From Phocoena phocoena (taxonomy: Eukaryota > Chordata > Mammalia > Artiodactyla > Phocoenidae), in the NCBI RefSeq assembly GCF_963924675.1, contig NC_089223.1, positions 4,662,881 through 4,726,880 on the forward strand: 64,000 bases of DNA. Reading direction: 5' to 3'. Positions 47,990 through 59,959 of this stretch are shown in pieces. The notes under the pieces were generated by a model. The model did not search any database, was not told the DNA's origin, and saw only the letters and a program-made list of their open reading frames with translations. The translations under genes and the position numbers were made by a program. Numbering within the stretch: the stretch's first letter is position 1; the number at the start of each line of letters is the position of its first letter.

Positions 47990-48425
47990 TTAAATTCCTC
48001 TATGAATCCATTCCACTCTGTACTGATTTCTCCTTTGCTTCTCATCAACCTCACATTAATATGTAAATGTGTATTTCACTAATGCCACACGAACTGGAAT
48101 AATCTCCCTTATTCTTCACCTCTCTGATTCCTCCCTGTTCTTGTAGACAAGACCTTGTCTCCCCATAAAAAGAAAAGGTGAACCTTTTCCAAAAGTCCAT
48201 TCCCAGACCCCCTTCCTACCCCTCGCCTTACCCCCATGCTTGCACAGCATTCTGGCCTTTCTCTCTTAAAGAATCTACAACGCTTTTTTGGCAGCTGTAT
48301 TTATCAGTCCTAGGTCCCATCTCCCAAACTCACAGCCAGTATCACCTGACTCACAACTTTGTCCTTAATTTCTCTGGCATCTAAGTTTGCTTCTAATATT
48401 GAAATTAATAAATGTTGGTTGAACT
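47990..48425 (+). repeat. L2 LINE 3' end
   Basis: Pyrimidine-rich L2 coding-end and 3' UTR pattern, ending 'attaataaatgttggttgaa', the L2 terminus. Confidence 0.75.
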
Positions 48426-48577
48426 AGGTTTTATTATAGAATACAGTTGAACTGATATCTTCTTTTCTGAATTATTTGGACAGGCTAACGTTACCACAAA
48501 ATTTCTGACATAGCAGCACTTTCTAAATGAAACAGTAGCTAACTTATAAGTCAGTGGGTTAAATTAGCTTTCTCATC

Positions 48578-48665
48578 CCGCATGCCGCCGCAAAGATCCT
48601 GCATGCCGCCACAAGGACCCCGCGTGCTGCAACTAAGAGCCGGCACAACCAACACAAATAAATAA
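48578..48665 (+). mobile_element. Long CHR-type SINE, 3' fragment
   Basis: 'catgccgccgcaaagatcct' and 'gtgctgcaactaagagcc' end in 'aaataaataa'. It is truncated at its left end and meets the next SINE tail to tail. Confidence 0.85.
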
Positions 48666-48880
48666 TTTTTTTTTTTTTTTTTTTTTTTTAGCGGTACACG
48701 GGCCTCTCACTGTTGTGGCCTCTCCCGTTGCGGAGCACAGGCTCCGGACACGCAAGCTCAGCAGCCATGGCTCACGGGCCCAGCCGCTCCGCGGCATGTG
48801 GGATCTTCGCGGACCGGGGCACGAACCCGTGTCCCCTGCATTGGCAGGCGGACTCTCAACCACTGTGCCACCAGGGAAGC
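48666..48880 (-). mobile_element. CHR-type SINE, reverse strand
   Basis: Poly-T of 24 at 48,666-48,689, then the reversed short-class CHR ending at 'ccagggaagc'. No clear target duplication. Confidence 0.95.
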
Positions 48881-48884
48881 GCCA

Positions 48885-50070
48885 ATCAGATGCTTTTGAA
48901 ACCTCTTCTGGTTGATGAGAATAGCATCATTAGGTAGAGGTGGATGTCTGTCTTCCTGCTGCTGGGGCAGGAAGACATGCATCAAGATCATCTAAAATTG
49001 GACCAAGCTGTTTAAATGAATCTTTTTAAGAATGGAGGATGAATATTACCTTAATTCACAGAAAAAAGTTATCACTGACATTGAAATCTTTACTACTAAA
49101 AAGTTATGTAGGCAATCATTTGGGGGCATTATTTAGATTATTTGCAGTGAATATATTTCCATTAATTAATTTTTATTTTATGGAGTTATACATTAGAACT
49201 TAACTTGTTATATGTTTGAAAGTTTGTCAAAGTAACAATTATTATCTTATGTATACAATGGCTTCCAGAATTTGCATCTATGTGTTATCATTTCTGTTTC
49301 CATACCTCATTCACTTTAAAACAAAAACTCACATCACTCACATAAAGAGATATGATCACTTTGTTTAATAGTGAAAGATCAGAAATAGAACAATTTTCAG
49401 CTAATGAAATCAGAGAAGACTGCCAATGTGTTTATAATAATTGAAAATTACAGTTTTAATTGATTTATCACTGAACAATCAGTTTATATTGTTAAGTATA
49501 AAATGAAATGGATTGAAATATTTGAGGTTCTCATATAAGCAGTTAAAGAGTTACTAGTCAATCATACACTATTAAGTTGTGCATATGGGACACTGATACT
49601 TTGCTGTAAGGTAATCAATAATTACTTACTAGAATACATTTTGCCTCCATTTAATTTCAAAAGTCCATTTTAAGTAAACAGAGTGCAAAAAGAATTGTTC
49701 TGCTATAATGCAATTGCTATGGCATAAAATGTATAGAAAACAAAGATCGTTCCTTCACACTCTTTTACAACATTTATTTTTTAAGATTATTATCACAAGT
49801 CTGCCATAAGTACACTTGTCTAGTGTTTATCCAGCATTGCTCTTTGCCAAAAACAAAAAAATAAACAAACCTATGGATCATTCAGTTGACATATTCTAGA
49901 GGTGAGTTTTCTTGTCTTTTAGTGCTTGGACTTTCTAAGGATTATAACTATTGACTATGATAGAAAGAACCCACAGTTTTCATAAATCCTACAAATGATT
50001 ATTTCTCTCAGCAATAGCTTTCTAAACTGAATACCAAAGAACCTAACACTCATAATGTATGACATTGTAA
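48885..50070. other. AT-rich unique sequence
   Basis: No recognisable feature. Confidence 0.5.
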
Positions 50071-50093
50071 TCCATTAAAAATATAGTGACTCT

Positions 50094-50310
50094 AGGGGCT
50101 TCCCTCTTCCCTGGTGGCGCAGTGGTTGAGAGTCCGCCTGCCGATGCAGGGGACGCGGGTTCGTGCCCCGGTCCGGAAAGATCCCACATGCCGCAGAGCG
50201 GCTGGGCCCGTGAGCCATGGCCACTGAGCCTGCACGTCCGGAGCCTGTGCTCCTCAACGGGAGAGGCCACAACAGCAAGAGGCCCGCGTACCGCAAAAAA
50301 AAAAAAAAAA
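50094..50310 (+). mobile_element. CHR-type SINE in an L1 target duplication
   Basis: Short-class copy whose head reads 'ggggcttccctcttccctgg', i.e. 'cttccct' is duplicated in tandem. The target duplication atagtgactct is at 50,083-50,093 and 50,311-50,321; its last bases belong to the L1 to the right, so the SINE came after the L1. Confidence 0.96.
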
Positions 50311-50319
50311 ATAGTGACT

Positions 50320-50446
50320 CTGATATTGAGCTCCATGAGCTATTTGTATATTTGGGAGATTAATCCTTTGTCTGTTGTTTCATTTGAAAATATTTTCTCC
50401 CATTTTAAGTGTTGTCTTTTTTGTCTTGTTTATGGTTTCCTTTCCA
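50320..50446 (-). mobile_element. L1, inverted 5' segment
   Basis: The reverse complement is ORF2 sequence ('ggaaaccataaacaagac', 'acaaaggattaatctccc', 'gagctcaatatcag'). It lies head to head with the sense part from 50,448. In a normal L1 it sits just upstream of that part. Confidence 0.93.
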
Positions 50447-50447
50447 G

Positions 50448-51422
50448 TTAAAAAATGGGCAGAAGACCTAAATAGACATTTCACCAAGGAAAACATACAG
50501 ATGGCCGAGAGGCACATGAAAAGATGCTCAACATCACTAATCATTAGAGAAATGCAAATCAAAACCACAATGGGGTATCACCTCACGCCGGTCAGAATGG
50601 CCACTTATCAAAAAATCTGGAAACAATAAATGCTGGAAAGGGTGTGATGAAAAGGGAACCCTCTTGCACTGTTGGTGGGAATGTAAATTGATAAAACCGG
50701 TGTGGAAAACAGTGTGGAGGTTCCTTCAAAAACTAAAAATAGAACTACCATACGACCCAGCAATCCCACTGCTGGGCATATACCCTGAGAAAACCATAAT
50801 TCAAAAAGAGTCATGTACCACAATGTTCATTGCAGCTCTCTTTACAATAGCCAGGACATGGAAGCAACCTAAGTGTCCATCGACAGATGAATGGATAAAG
50901 AAGATGTGGAGCATATATACAATGGAATATTACCCAGACATAAAAAGAAACGAAATTGAGTTTGTAGTGAGGTGGATGGACCTAGAGTCTGTCATACAGA
51001 ATGAAGTAAGTCAGAAAGAGAAAAACAAATACCGTATGCTAACATATATATATGGAATCTAAAAAAAAAAAAAAAAAATTGTACCGATGAACCTAGTTGC
51101 AGGGCAGGAATAAAGAGGTAGACATAGAGAATGGACTTGAGAACATGGGGTGGGAGGGCGAAGCTGGGGTGAAATGAGAGTAGCATCGACATATATACAC
51201 TACGGAATTTAAAACAGTTGGCTGGTGGGAAGCAGCAGCATAGCACAGGGTATGGGCTTGTTGCTTTGGGATGACCTAGAGGGGTGGGATAGGGAGGGTG
51301 GGAGGGAGGCTCAAGAGGGAGGGGATATGGGGACGTGTGTGTGCATATGGCTGATTCGCTTTGTTGTGCAACAGAAATTAACACAGCATTGTGAAGCAAT
51401 TATTAATAAAGCTCTATTTTTA
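50448..51422 (+). mobile_element. L1, sense part (ORF2 end, 3' UTR, tail)
   Basis: From 'aaaaatgggcagaagacc' through the ORF2 stop at about 51,060, an A run, a G-rich 3' UTR and 'taataaagctct'. A 15-bp target duplication, aaaaatatagtgact, is at 50,077-50,091 and 51,423-51,437 and encloses both L1 parts and the SINE. Confidence 0.95.
50664..51062 (+). pseudogene. L1 ORF2 C-terminal fragment
   Basis: Open for 132 codons to a TAA. It matches the C-terminal cysteine-containing end of L1 ORF2p: H-C-W-W-E-C near the start, E-L-P-Y-D-P-A-I-P in the middle, and a final Q-K-E-K-N-K-Y block. Upstream, the frame is interrupted between 50,629 and 50,664, although coding similarity continues back to 50,448. 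It lacks the endonuclease and RT core. It is the best preserved ORF2 tail in the window and belongs to a fairly young insertion, but it cannot act alone. Confidence 0.85.
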
Positions 51423-51439
51423 AAAAATATAGTGACTGT

Positions 51440-52280
51440 ATTTCAGTTAATGGTAAGAGTCTCCATTTTAGGTATTACTAATTGTGCTGGCGATATTTTG
51501 CTTCCTAAACATAAAGAAATGCAACAATTAGACAAAACAGTCTCATAAAGGCCTCATATACATGAATGACTGTCTTTCAGTTTTATATGATATTTTCATT
51601 TGTTAATGTAATATATCCAATGGCCCTTATGAATAAGAATTTGAAGGTCACTTTCTATCCACTCACTGTTCCTGACTAGCTACCTGAGCTTGAAGAAGTG
51701 AGCTGACCTCAGGAACTCTGTGAAATTATTCTAATGAAGGAGCTCTGAATATTCAGGCAGCCCAAATGAGGAGTTTAGCATTCCAATCTCATAGCAATGC
51801 CCCTTCAGCCTGACTGAGATATAATTCCCGGATATATCAGATTACTTTTAGTGTTCTCAGTTACCAGTTTTGTGATGTAGGAAATAAAGGAGAATCTGAA
51901 CCCATGAGTGTTTAAAAATAAATAGAAGGTAGCTTGTATGTGCATTTGTGTGTATAAAGACTGCAGGCTTCATAGTTCTTTAACAGCATTTACTGTCCCA
52001 AACACACTCTTTTAATTCAACCAAGTATGGTCTTGACATAATGTTTTCTGTTATTGCTCAATGTATGTAAGCAGTTGTGTACCATAGGAAGAGCAATTGT
52101 AAGCTTACTTTTTTCACATACACAAATGTGTATGACATAATATTTGCCATTTAGAACCCATTGAGTCACAGACTTTTGCATCATAAGTGCTTGTAATAAT
52201 AGCATTGTCCAATGTCCTTATAGAAGTATAAGCCTTAGAGTTTCAGACACGTAAAGGACTTTTGATATCACAAGGTATGT
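51440..52280. other. AT-rich unique sequence
   Basis: No recognisable feature. Confidence 0.5.
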
Positions 52281-52284
52281 TTCA

Positions 52285-52375
52285 CTAATATTTACCATAA
52301 AAGAGAAACTACTTCCGGAGGGGTTAAGTCATTTGTAAAAGATCATAAGTACCTAGTGAACAAGCTTGCGTAATT
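52285..52375 (-). repeat. MIR-like fragment, reverse strand
   Basis: 'gagaaactacttccgg', 'ggggttaagtcatttgt' and 'cctagtgaacaagc' follow the reversed MIR core. Confidence 0.5.
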
Positions 52376-52734
52376 CTTACATGTGTCCGTTAGAATATTA
52401 CTATGTTGCATTTACCACTACCTATTTTTTTCTTAAAGTTACAAAGCACTGAGCAGATTTTATATAAATTAGCAGGAAAATATTTGTGACCATGATGTTA
52501 CAGAAAAATAAGGCATAAATAATAAAATTCATATGTATCAAATCCATGAAAATGTAAAAAACATTACTAATAACAGTATGCTGAATTTACCTAACATAAG
52601 TTGGTGATTGGGTAAATAAACTATGATCCCTTTTAAAATAGAACGAGAATGATAATATTGATCTGAATTATTTACTTTGGATGTGATTTCTCAAAATGCG
52701 GGCATATTTGCATTCTAAATCTTAATAATGCATG

Positions 52735-52802
52735 TTTGACTATTAAAATGAGATAATATATGTAAAAAGCACAGTGTCTGACATCAATTAGATATTTAAC
52801 AA
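52735..52802 (+). repeat. MIR 3' fragment
   Basis: 'aaaatgagataatatatgt' and 'aaagcacagtgtctgaca' match the MIR 3' half. Confidence 0.6.
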
Positions 52803-52804
52803 AA

Positions 52805-55180
52805 CAGAGAAGATAATAATATAGCATGTAAACGATTATCAGGGAACGGACTTTAGTCCTCCGTCTCCCCCAAATGTAGAGTCTTAACAAAAATATAACT
52901 AGTAATGAAAGGGGAACATACTTTATTTTTAACCCTTCTGAATGGGAAGAACCAAGAATATCCACTTGAGAAGAGAGGAGGGGGGAAACTGTGCGTTAAA
53001 AGCAATCGGATCTCTTTGGTGAATGGACATTCTTTTACTGACAGAAGAGGGTGAAGCCAATACTGAGAAGCACGCCACAGCGTAAGCACGTGCAAGCTCT
53101 CCACAGTGATTTCAGCCTTCTGATTACAGTAAAACTTCACACTATTTTGGAGTAGTAAAAACTTGATAGAATTTTTAAGCTATTTGTCAAGCATGGCTTA
53201 TTTAAATTTTCCTCAAAAACTGTTACTGTTTTATCACTAAGAACTCTAGAGAGATGCTCTAAAATAGACACAAATAAACCAGTCACAAATAAAAATACTT
53301 ACCCGAGAAATACTGGCAGATGATAATTGATTCGTTATGATCCTTATAGTAGAAATTATTTCTTGATAATATTTACAAAATTCTCAATGGGTTTTAAACA
53401 CATAATGTGCTCTGTTTAATTTAGCTGTAATGTCACTGGAGAACAGTGTGAAAGATGGTTTCCTGAATCGTTGATCTTTCTTTCAAACCTGTGTAACTGT
53501 CTTTATTTCTCTGCTATAATCTTTAATGTAACTTTAAGGAAGGACATCTTAATTGTAAACCTCAAAACTGTGTACTAAATAGAGGTTAGTCTTTGTCTCA
53601 TTTAACAACAGGCAATAAAATGATGAAAATTAGTTGAGAATCCATACTAACTATTGAACCAAAATTCATCTTGTCAGTCGAATTCCATATAGATATAATT
53701 TTAGAATATGTAAAATATGGATTTGTATGACATTCCAAAATAATATTAGAATAAGAGCATGTGAGTGTCAAATAATCAATTAGAGACAGAATTGCAAGTT
53801 TCCAAACACTTCAATGTATGTCTCTATGTACACAGAAAAATGAGAGATTGGTTCTCATGGTAGTGCCCTGTGAACTAATGTAATTTCAGGTCACTGATAT
53901 CATGAGGTTGGGATTGTTGTTTCAAACAGAAACAGGAACCGAATGCAAGAAATTAGAAGACGAAAGACTGTGTATATATTCTTGACAATGTAATAAACAG
54001 GTTCTGGCAAATAAGGTTACCAATTAGTCAGGAAGTCAGAGAATTACTAGCTGAGAATTGTTTGGTAAGATCAAATGAGGCCATAGCTCACACTTCAACT
54101 ATTAGTGACCAAGAAATGTATTTACTATTCAGAATTTTTGTTATTTAATAATGAGTAAGTTATTGCTTCTATGATAATTTTTTTCTTCTTAATATAGATT
54201 TTAAAATATTTAAGTGACCATAAGTTCCAGTAAGATAATATTGTAAGATGATTCCCATAAGTATTCAAGAAAAAATGTAGCGTTCCTCTAAGCAGAGCTA
54301 GGCAACAAGTCCTGATGTAACCATATATCTACTTAAAATTCAGTAGTCTAGCAGACATTATGTCAAGGTTCTGAACCATGTGTCAGCCAATAACAATGAA
54401 AGAAGTGGCAAGCATCATCTTGAAAATTTTATTACATTATAAAAAGAAAACATGTTCCCAGTCAATAGTTGGAAAAAAAACTAATTTCTACTATTTCAGA
54501 TGTTATAATTTATGTACTACAAGGCAGTAAAGCATCAAAAAGAAAGCTATACTAAACTTATTTCAACTATAACAGAATTATAAGTATGATTTAAGATTAT
54601 TCTGAAACACTAGGCCCCTCCATAAGAAGGAAGATGTGCACTCAGTATGCTTAAAATGCAAATATCATTTAAATGAACATCACACATCACCTCTTAGAAT
54701 AGAAATTCCCTTTTGCAACACAAAAGTACAAAACTTTGAGTTAATATGAGTATTCTGAGGAAAAATAAATGTAATAATTTCATATATAAAATAACAAGAC
54801 ATACTTTAGTTTGCTGAAAAAGAACATAGTTTGGAAATCCCTCAAAGGGCAGTTTTACTTAATTCATTTGAATAAAATATACCAAGCAATATTTTTAAAA
54901 GTATGTCTTTTCATATTCTGCAGTAATACAGACGCTTACAGATGACCAAACAAGGAAAAAATTGTGTCAGTCAGTTGTGCGAAAATGTGAAGATTATATT
55001 TGGACTTAAGTAAGCAAAATTGCTATCGTCAATCTAGCCACCCTCAAAAGTGTAACAATCCTTTCATCATTTCAGAAATACATGTAATCTTTGTAGCTTT
55101 CTCCACAGTTATATTTTAAAATTTATTTGTGTATAACTCAAAAAAACTCTAAAAAAAATTTTCCTGTGCCAAAAGAATGG
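52805..55180. other. AT-rich unique sequence
   Basis: No recognisable repeat or RNA gene in 2.4 kb. 53,395-53,560 is more mixed in composition. Confidence 0.5.
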
Positions 55181-55199
55181 AATCAAACGGGACAATTGT

Positions 55200-55978
55200 C
55201 AACAGGCACAAGAAAAATGCTCAACATCGCTAATAATTAGAGAAATGCAAATCAAAACTACAATGAGATACCACCAAACACAGGTCAGAATGGAAATCAT
55301 TAAAAAGACTACAAACAACAAATGCTGGAGAGGGTGTGTAGAAAAGGGAATCCTGCTATACTGTTGGTGGGAATGTAAACTGGTGCAGCCACTATGAAGA
55401 ATAGTATGGAGGTTCCTCAAAAAACTAAAAATAGAGCTGCTGTATTATCCGGCAATCCCATGGTTGGGCATATATCCAGACAAAGCTGTAATTCAAAGCA
55501 ATACATGCACTCCTATGTTAATAGAAGCACTATTACGAGGGCCAAGACATGAAAACCACCTAAATACCCATCGGCAGATGAATGGATAAAGAACATGTGA
55601 GATATATATATAATGGAATATTACTCAGCCATAAAAAGAATAATGCAATTTGCAGCAACATGGATGGACCTGGAGATCATCATACTAAGTGAAATAAGTC
55701 AGATAGAGAAAGACAAATATCATATGATATCACTTATGTGTGGAATCTAAAATATGACACAAATAAACTTATCCACAAAACAGAAACAGGCTCACAGAGA
55801 ACAGACCTGTGGTTGCCAAGGGGGAGAGGGGAGGGCAAAGGGATAAGTTAGGAATTTAGGATTAGCAGACAGAAACTACTACATACAAAATAGATAAACA
55901 ACAAGGTCCTAAAGTGTAGCACAGGCAAATATACTCAATATCCTGTGATAAACTATATGGAAAAGAAAATGAAAAAGA

Positions 55979-56022
<44 letters not shown>

Positions 56023-56110
56023 ACAAAACTGAATCACTTTGCTGTACAGCAGAAATTAACACAACATAGTCGATCAACTATACTTCAATAAAATAAATTA
56101 AAACAAAACA
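55200..56110 (+). mobile_element. L1 3' end with internal (TA)n
   Basis: From 'caacaggcacaagaaaaatg' through the ORF2 C-terminal region and 3' UTR to 'cttcaataaaataaatt' and an (AAAAC)n-like tail. Imperfect target duplication: 55,185-55,199 and 56,111-56,125 match at 12 of 15. A TA tract lies at 55,983-56,015. Confidence 0.94.
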
Positions 56111-56125
56111 AAACAAGGCAATTGT

Positions 56126-56570
56126 GCTTTGCTCCATTGTCGGGCTTGGACTACTACACCTTGGGGAAGGGATAGGTGGGCAAGGATGCCCAAAACACAG
56201 AATAAGAATGGAGAGACCAGAAGGCCTAACCCTGACAAAACCTGTGAAGTTCTATCATTATGATTGGCAGGAGCACACACTCATGGAAACACCTGGTTGA
56301 AGGGTTACAATCTACTCAGGGTAATTTATTACCTCAGTGAGTACATTTCAAAACTGAAGATGGTCTTTATGGTGTAAAGAGCCTTCCTATGTCTGACTAG
56401 GATTGACTATGCCATACAAAAAGCTATCACCAACTTTTAATATATAAATACATATTTTCTTGCTTTTTCAGAGAACATAAAGTGAGATAGCAGGGACTAA
56501 CTAGTTCAGTCTCTACAAAACATATTTTGAAAAGGTTCATATGCTAAATCATAGATGTGACAGAACACCA
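56126..56570. other. Unique sequence
   Basis: No recognisable feature. Confidence 0.5.
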
Positions 56571-56573
56571 TCT

Positions 56574-56910
56574 CTTTTTTTTTTTTAATTTTCTTCCTTC
56601 TAGTTTATTTTTAAACATCTTTGTTGGAGTATAACTGCTTTACAATCGTGTGTTAGTTTCTGCTTTATAACAAAGTGAATCAGCTATACATATACATATA
56701 TGCCCATATCTCCTCCCTCTTGAATCTCCCTCCCACCCTCCCTATCCCACCCCTCTAGGTGGTCACAAAGCACTGAGCTGATCTCCCTGTGCTATGCGGC
56801 TGCTTCCCACTAGCTATCTATTTTACACTTGGTAGTATATACAAGTCCATGTCACTCTCTCATTTCTCCCCAGCTCACCCTTCCCCTTCCCTGAGTCCTC
56901 AAGTCCATGG
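56574..56910 (-). mobile_element. L1 3' UTR, reverse strand
   Basis: A poly-T start, then the antisense of a young L1 3' UTR ('ggagtataactgctttaca', 'aggtggtcacaaagcac', 'cttcccactagctatc'), 5'-truncated near 'cctcaagtcca'. It closely matches 59,575-59,858. Confidence 0.95.
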
Positions 56911-56911
56911 A

Positions 56912-58460
56912 CAATGGTTGGTGGAGGAATTCAATGAGAACAACTCAGGGAATAAACAGAAAATTGTGTCCAAAAGCACTACTGAAGAAAGGAAATCTTG
57001 ATGGAGAATCTTCAATGGCCTTGGGGAATTCCCAAAGGGTTCACAATGGTTTTAAAATCATGTTGAAGATTTTGAAGTCCCATTGTTTTCTCACTTTTAA
57101 CTATAATTTCAAAGTACCATCGTCTTTTTTTTTCCTTCTCCTATACTTACACAAATGTATAAAACTATGATCGTAAAATAGTCACTCCTTACCTTTGATT
57201 CTTGAACGTTCTTGACTTTTTTCCTGCTGGAAATAAAACAAAAATAGTTCAAAATTTGCAAGTATTTTACCAACAGGCTGATATAAAGTATCACTATAAC
57301 TAAAGAATTGTCAAAATATTTTCTTGTACATATACCCAGGAGTTACCGTAACACAATTCTCAACTTAAAAAATACTTATGTTAAATCTTTTATCAAAGCA
57401 GTAATCATTCTTAGTGGACATAAATTTTTCTAAGAAACCAATACATTGTAAGAATATGGATTTATAAAGAAATGCCTAATGAATAATAAATAAATCATTA
57501 TGCCCTAAAAAGGTCTCGGTTCATTCCATTTAATTCCAACGACATCTTCAGAATTTGCTTTCAATGTCTCTATGTTAATCATAAAATTTTAGTGAGAAAA
57601 AAGGTTTCAAGGCAAACAGTGGATAATTCACTAAAAATAAAAAAAACACAAGAGATGTTTCAACAGTCTTTCCTTCAGTTTAGCTTAGAATTCACCCCTG
57701 TCTCGCTTCTCTGAGGCTAAAGTTGACAACAATTCTATTATTTATTCAAGGCTGCTTCAGTCAGACCTGTCTTTCAATTTGACATACTCCTTATTAGTTA
57801 CCAGGCAACCCCAGAAGAATTAGCTTGCTTTCAAGTTTTTAAGTAGAAATTGTGCACTCTATAACTTCTCGATTCATATTCAAGCACAGTTTACTCTGTC
57901 TAAAAGTTTCAGGGTATCATACTAAAAATAATTTTGAAATATGTTCCTAACAAAATGTCTCACACATACACAGAGAACTGCAGAATTGCATGAATGCCAA
58001 TAAATTTTGGTAAAATTTATAAACACATTAAAAAATATAAAGAACTTATTTTGCAGCAAGCACTCATCCCAGAGTCAGATTATGATAATAAAAATGCATA
58101 TTGGCAAATGTATATTTACTGAAACAGCCAACCCTATGTATAATTCTATTAGACTAAAACTTTGTACTCTGTCTCTTATTCTAACACATCCAGGCTTTGT
58201 GACTAAATTATGTACTGTCCTTTGTTAATTAATTGATTTTTTCCAGTTCTGATATATTTTTAATTCAGAGTATTTATTGTTCATTTAAACTAAAATTTAA
58301 ATATGAAGTACAAATTCATGTATATTATATACATAAATATAAATTCCTTGCTTTAAAAGTACATTATTTTTTCATAATTTTAGGTCAAGCTGGTTTAAAT
58401 TTTCCAAGTGGGTATTGAGGAAGAGAAAAATCTGTGTCTCTCTCATCTTTTGCCATTTTC
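56912..58460. other. AT-rich unique sequence with an X-box-like motif
   Basis: No recognised repeat. The motif is annotated separately. Confidence 0.5.
57797..57809. promoter_or_regulatory. RFX X-box-like motif
   Basis: gttaccaggcaac fits the RFX half-site pair GTNRCC and RGYAAC with one base between. It sits in repeat-free sequence. A single motif match is weak evidence of binding. Confidence 0.25.
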
Positions 58461-58464
58461 TCAT

Positions 58465-59150
58465 TCATTTACTCATTCATTCTTTCAACAAATTTGCATA
58501 GATCACTTCTATGTGCCAGACACTGCTCCAAGTGATAAGATTATGAAGGATGAAAAAACCGACCAAAAATTATGTCCTTTTGGAACCTAATTATTACATA
58601 AATGGTAATAAATTATATTTAGAAAAAGATATACCCTAAAAGGAGTTATTTTGTAGTGAATGACTGCAATTTTACACAGGTGTATAATGTTAAATAATTT
58701 TTGAATAAAATTCTGAGTGAGATGAGATGATATAACTGGGGAAAACATGTTTTAGGAGAGAAAAACAACTGCAAACTTCCTGAGATACAGGAGGTCTTGG
58801 CATTGTCAAAAATACCAAGGAGACCTGTGTAACAGGACAGGCTGAGTGAGGGGAGTTTTGTAGGAAGTTCAATCAAGGAGGCAACAGGGGCAGAAAGACT
58901 AGCACTGAGGTCCCTGGTTATTTCTTTGGTTTTTGCACTGAGAGAGCTGAAAAAGACATTGAGAGTTTCTTCTCCGATGACTAACATTATCTGAGTTACA
59001 TTTCAGTAGAATCATTCTGGCTATTGAGAATAGTTTGAACAAGGGAAGGACAAAATTAGAGGGACCAGTAGAGAAGGTATTGCAGGAATCCTGGTGGGAG
59101 GTGATAATGGCTCAGAAAGGTGTGGTGTCAGTGGAGTTGGAATATCAGTT
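58465..59150 (+). repeat. Ancient mammalian interspersed repeat (same family as 3,230-4,060)
   Basis: 'cattcattctttcaacaaat', 'ctatgtgccagacactgc', 'attctggctattgag' and 'gcaggaatcctggtgggagg' follow the same block order as the copy at 3.2 kb. Family name not assigned. Confidence 0.55.
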
Positions 59151-59319
59151 AGAGGTGGAAAGGTTTGTTGATAGAATAAGTGTTGGGTGTGAGATACAGT
59201 GCATAAAAAGGTGATCTCAAGTGTCTAAGCCAGTAGAAGAATGGCATTACCTCTAAGATAAGGAAGATGGCCAAATAAGAAACACTTTTATCCCTTCTTG
59301 CCTTGCCTTCTGGTAGTGT

Positions 59320-59560
59320 CCCGCTTTGTTCATTTTTCTCTTGTCTGGCTACCCCTGTTCTATCTCCTGTACTGATTCCTTCTTGTTTCTTCAATTTCTA
59401 ACTACTAGTTTCCTAGACACTGAGCCCTTAACTTTCTTTTATAAATCTCATTCCTTTGGTGATCTTTTCTACTCTTCTGGCCTTAAGTGCCATACTTTTC
59501 CTAAGGACTCTCAAATTTATATCACTAGCTAATCCTCAACATTGTACTACAGATTCAAAG
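59320..59560 (+). repeat. L2 LINE fragment, left part
   Basis: L2-like pyrimidine-rich coding end, cut by the L1 insertion at 59,575 and continuing at 59,960. Confidence 0.6.
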
Positions 59561-59574
59561 ATTCAGCTTTACTT

Positions 59575-59858
59575 ATTTTTTTAACATCTTTATTGGAGTG
59601 TAACTGCTTTACAATGGTGTGCCAGCTTCTGCTTTATAACAAGGTGAATCAGCTATACATATATCCCCATATCTCCTCCCTCTTGCGTCTCCCTCCCACA
59701 CCCCCTATCCCACCGCTCTAGGTGGTCACAAAGCACTGAGCTGATCTCCCTGTTCTATGCAGCTGCTTCCCACTAGCTATCTATTTTGCATTTCGTAGTA
59801 TATATAAGTCCATGCAACTCTCTCACTTCATCCCAGCTTACCCTTCCCCCTCCCTGTG
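59575..59858 (-). mobile_element. L1 3' UTR, reverse strand, with inverted 5' segment next door
   Basis: Antisense of a young L1 3' UTR from its T-rich tail to 'cttccccctccc'. The next L1 piece (59,859-59,948) is in the opposite orientation. The flanks share 'tcagcttta' (59,563-59,571 and 59,946-59,954), a short target duplication. Confidence 0.93.
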
Positions 59859-59948
59859 GAATCTAAAAAGAAAAAAAAATGTTTATGAAGAACCTATGGG
59901 CAGGACAGGAATAAAGACGCAGAGGTAGAGAATGGACTTGAGGACTCA
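59859..59948 (+). mobile_element. L1, inverted 5' segment of the 59.6-kb insertion
   Basis: 'tggaatctaaaaagaaa', 'ggacaggaataaagacgc' and 'agagaatggacttgagga' are the L1 sequence that normally lies immediately 5' of the neighbouring piece, here flipped. Confidence 0.9.
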
Positions 59949-59959
59949 GCTTTATTTTT

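Noticed and set aside
50992..51399. 135-codon open frame on the minus strand
   Set aside because: Antisense of an L1 3' UTR whose G-rich plus strand avoids reverse stops.
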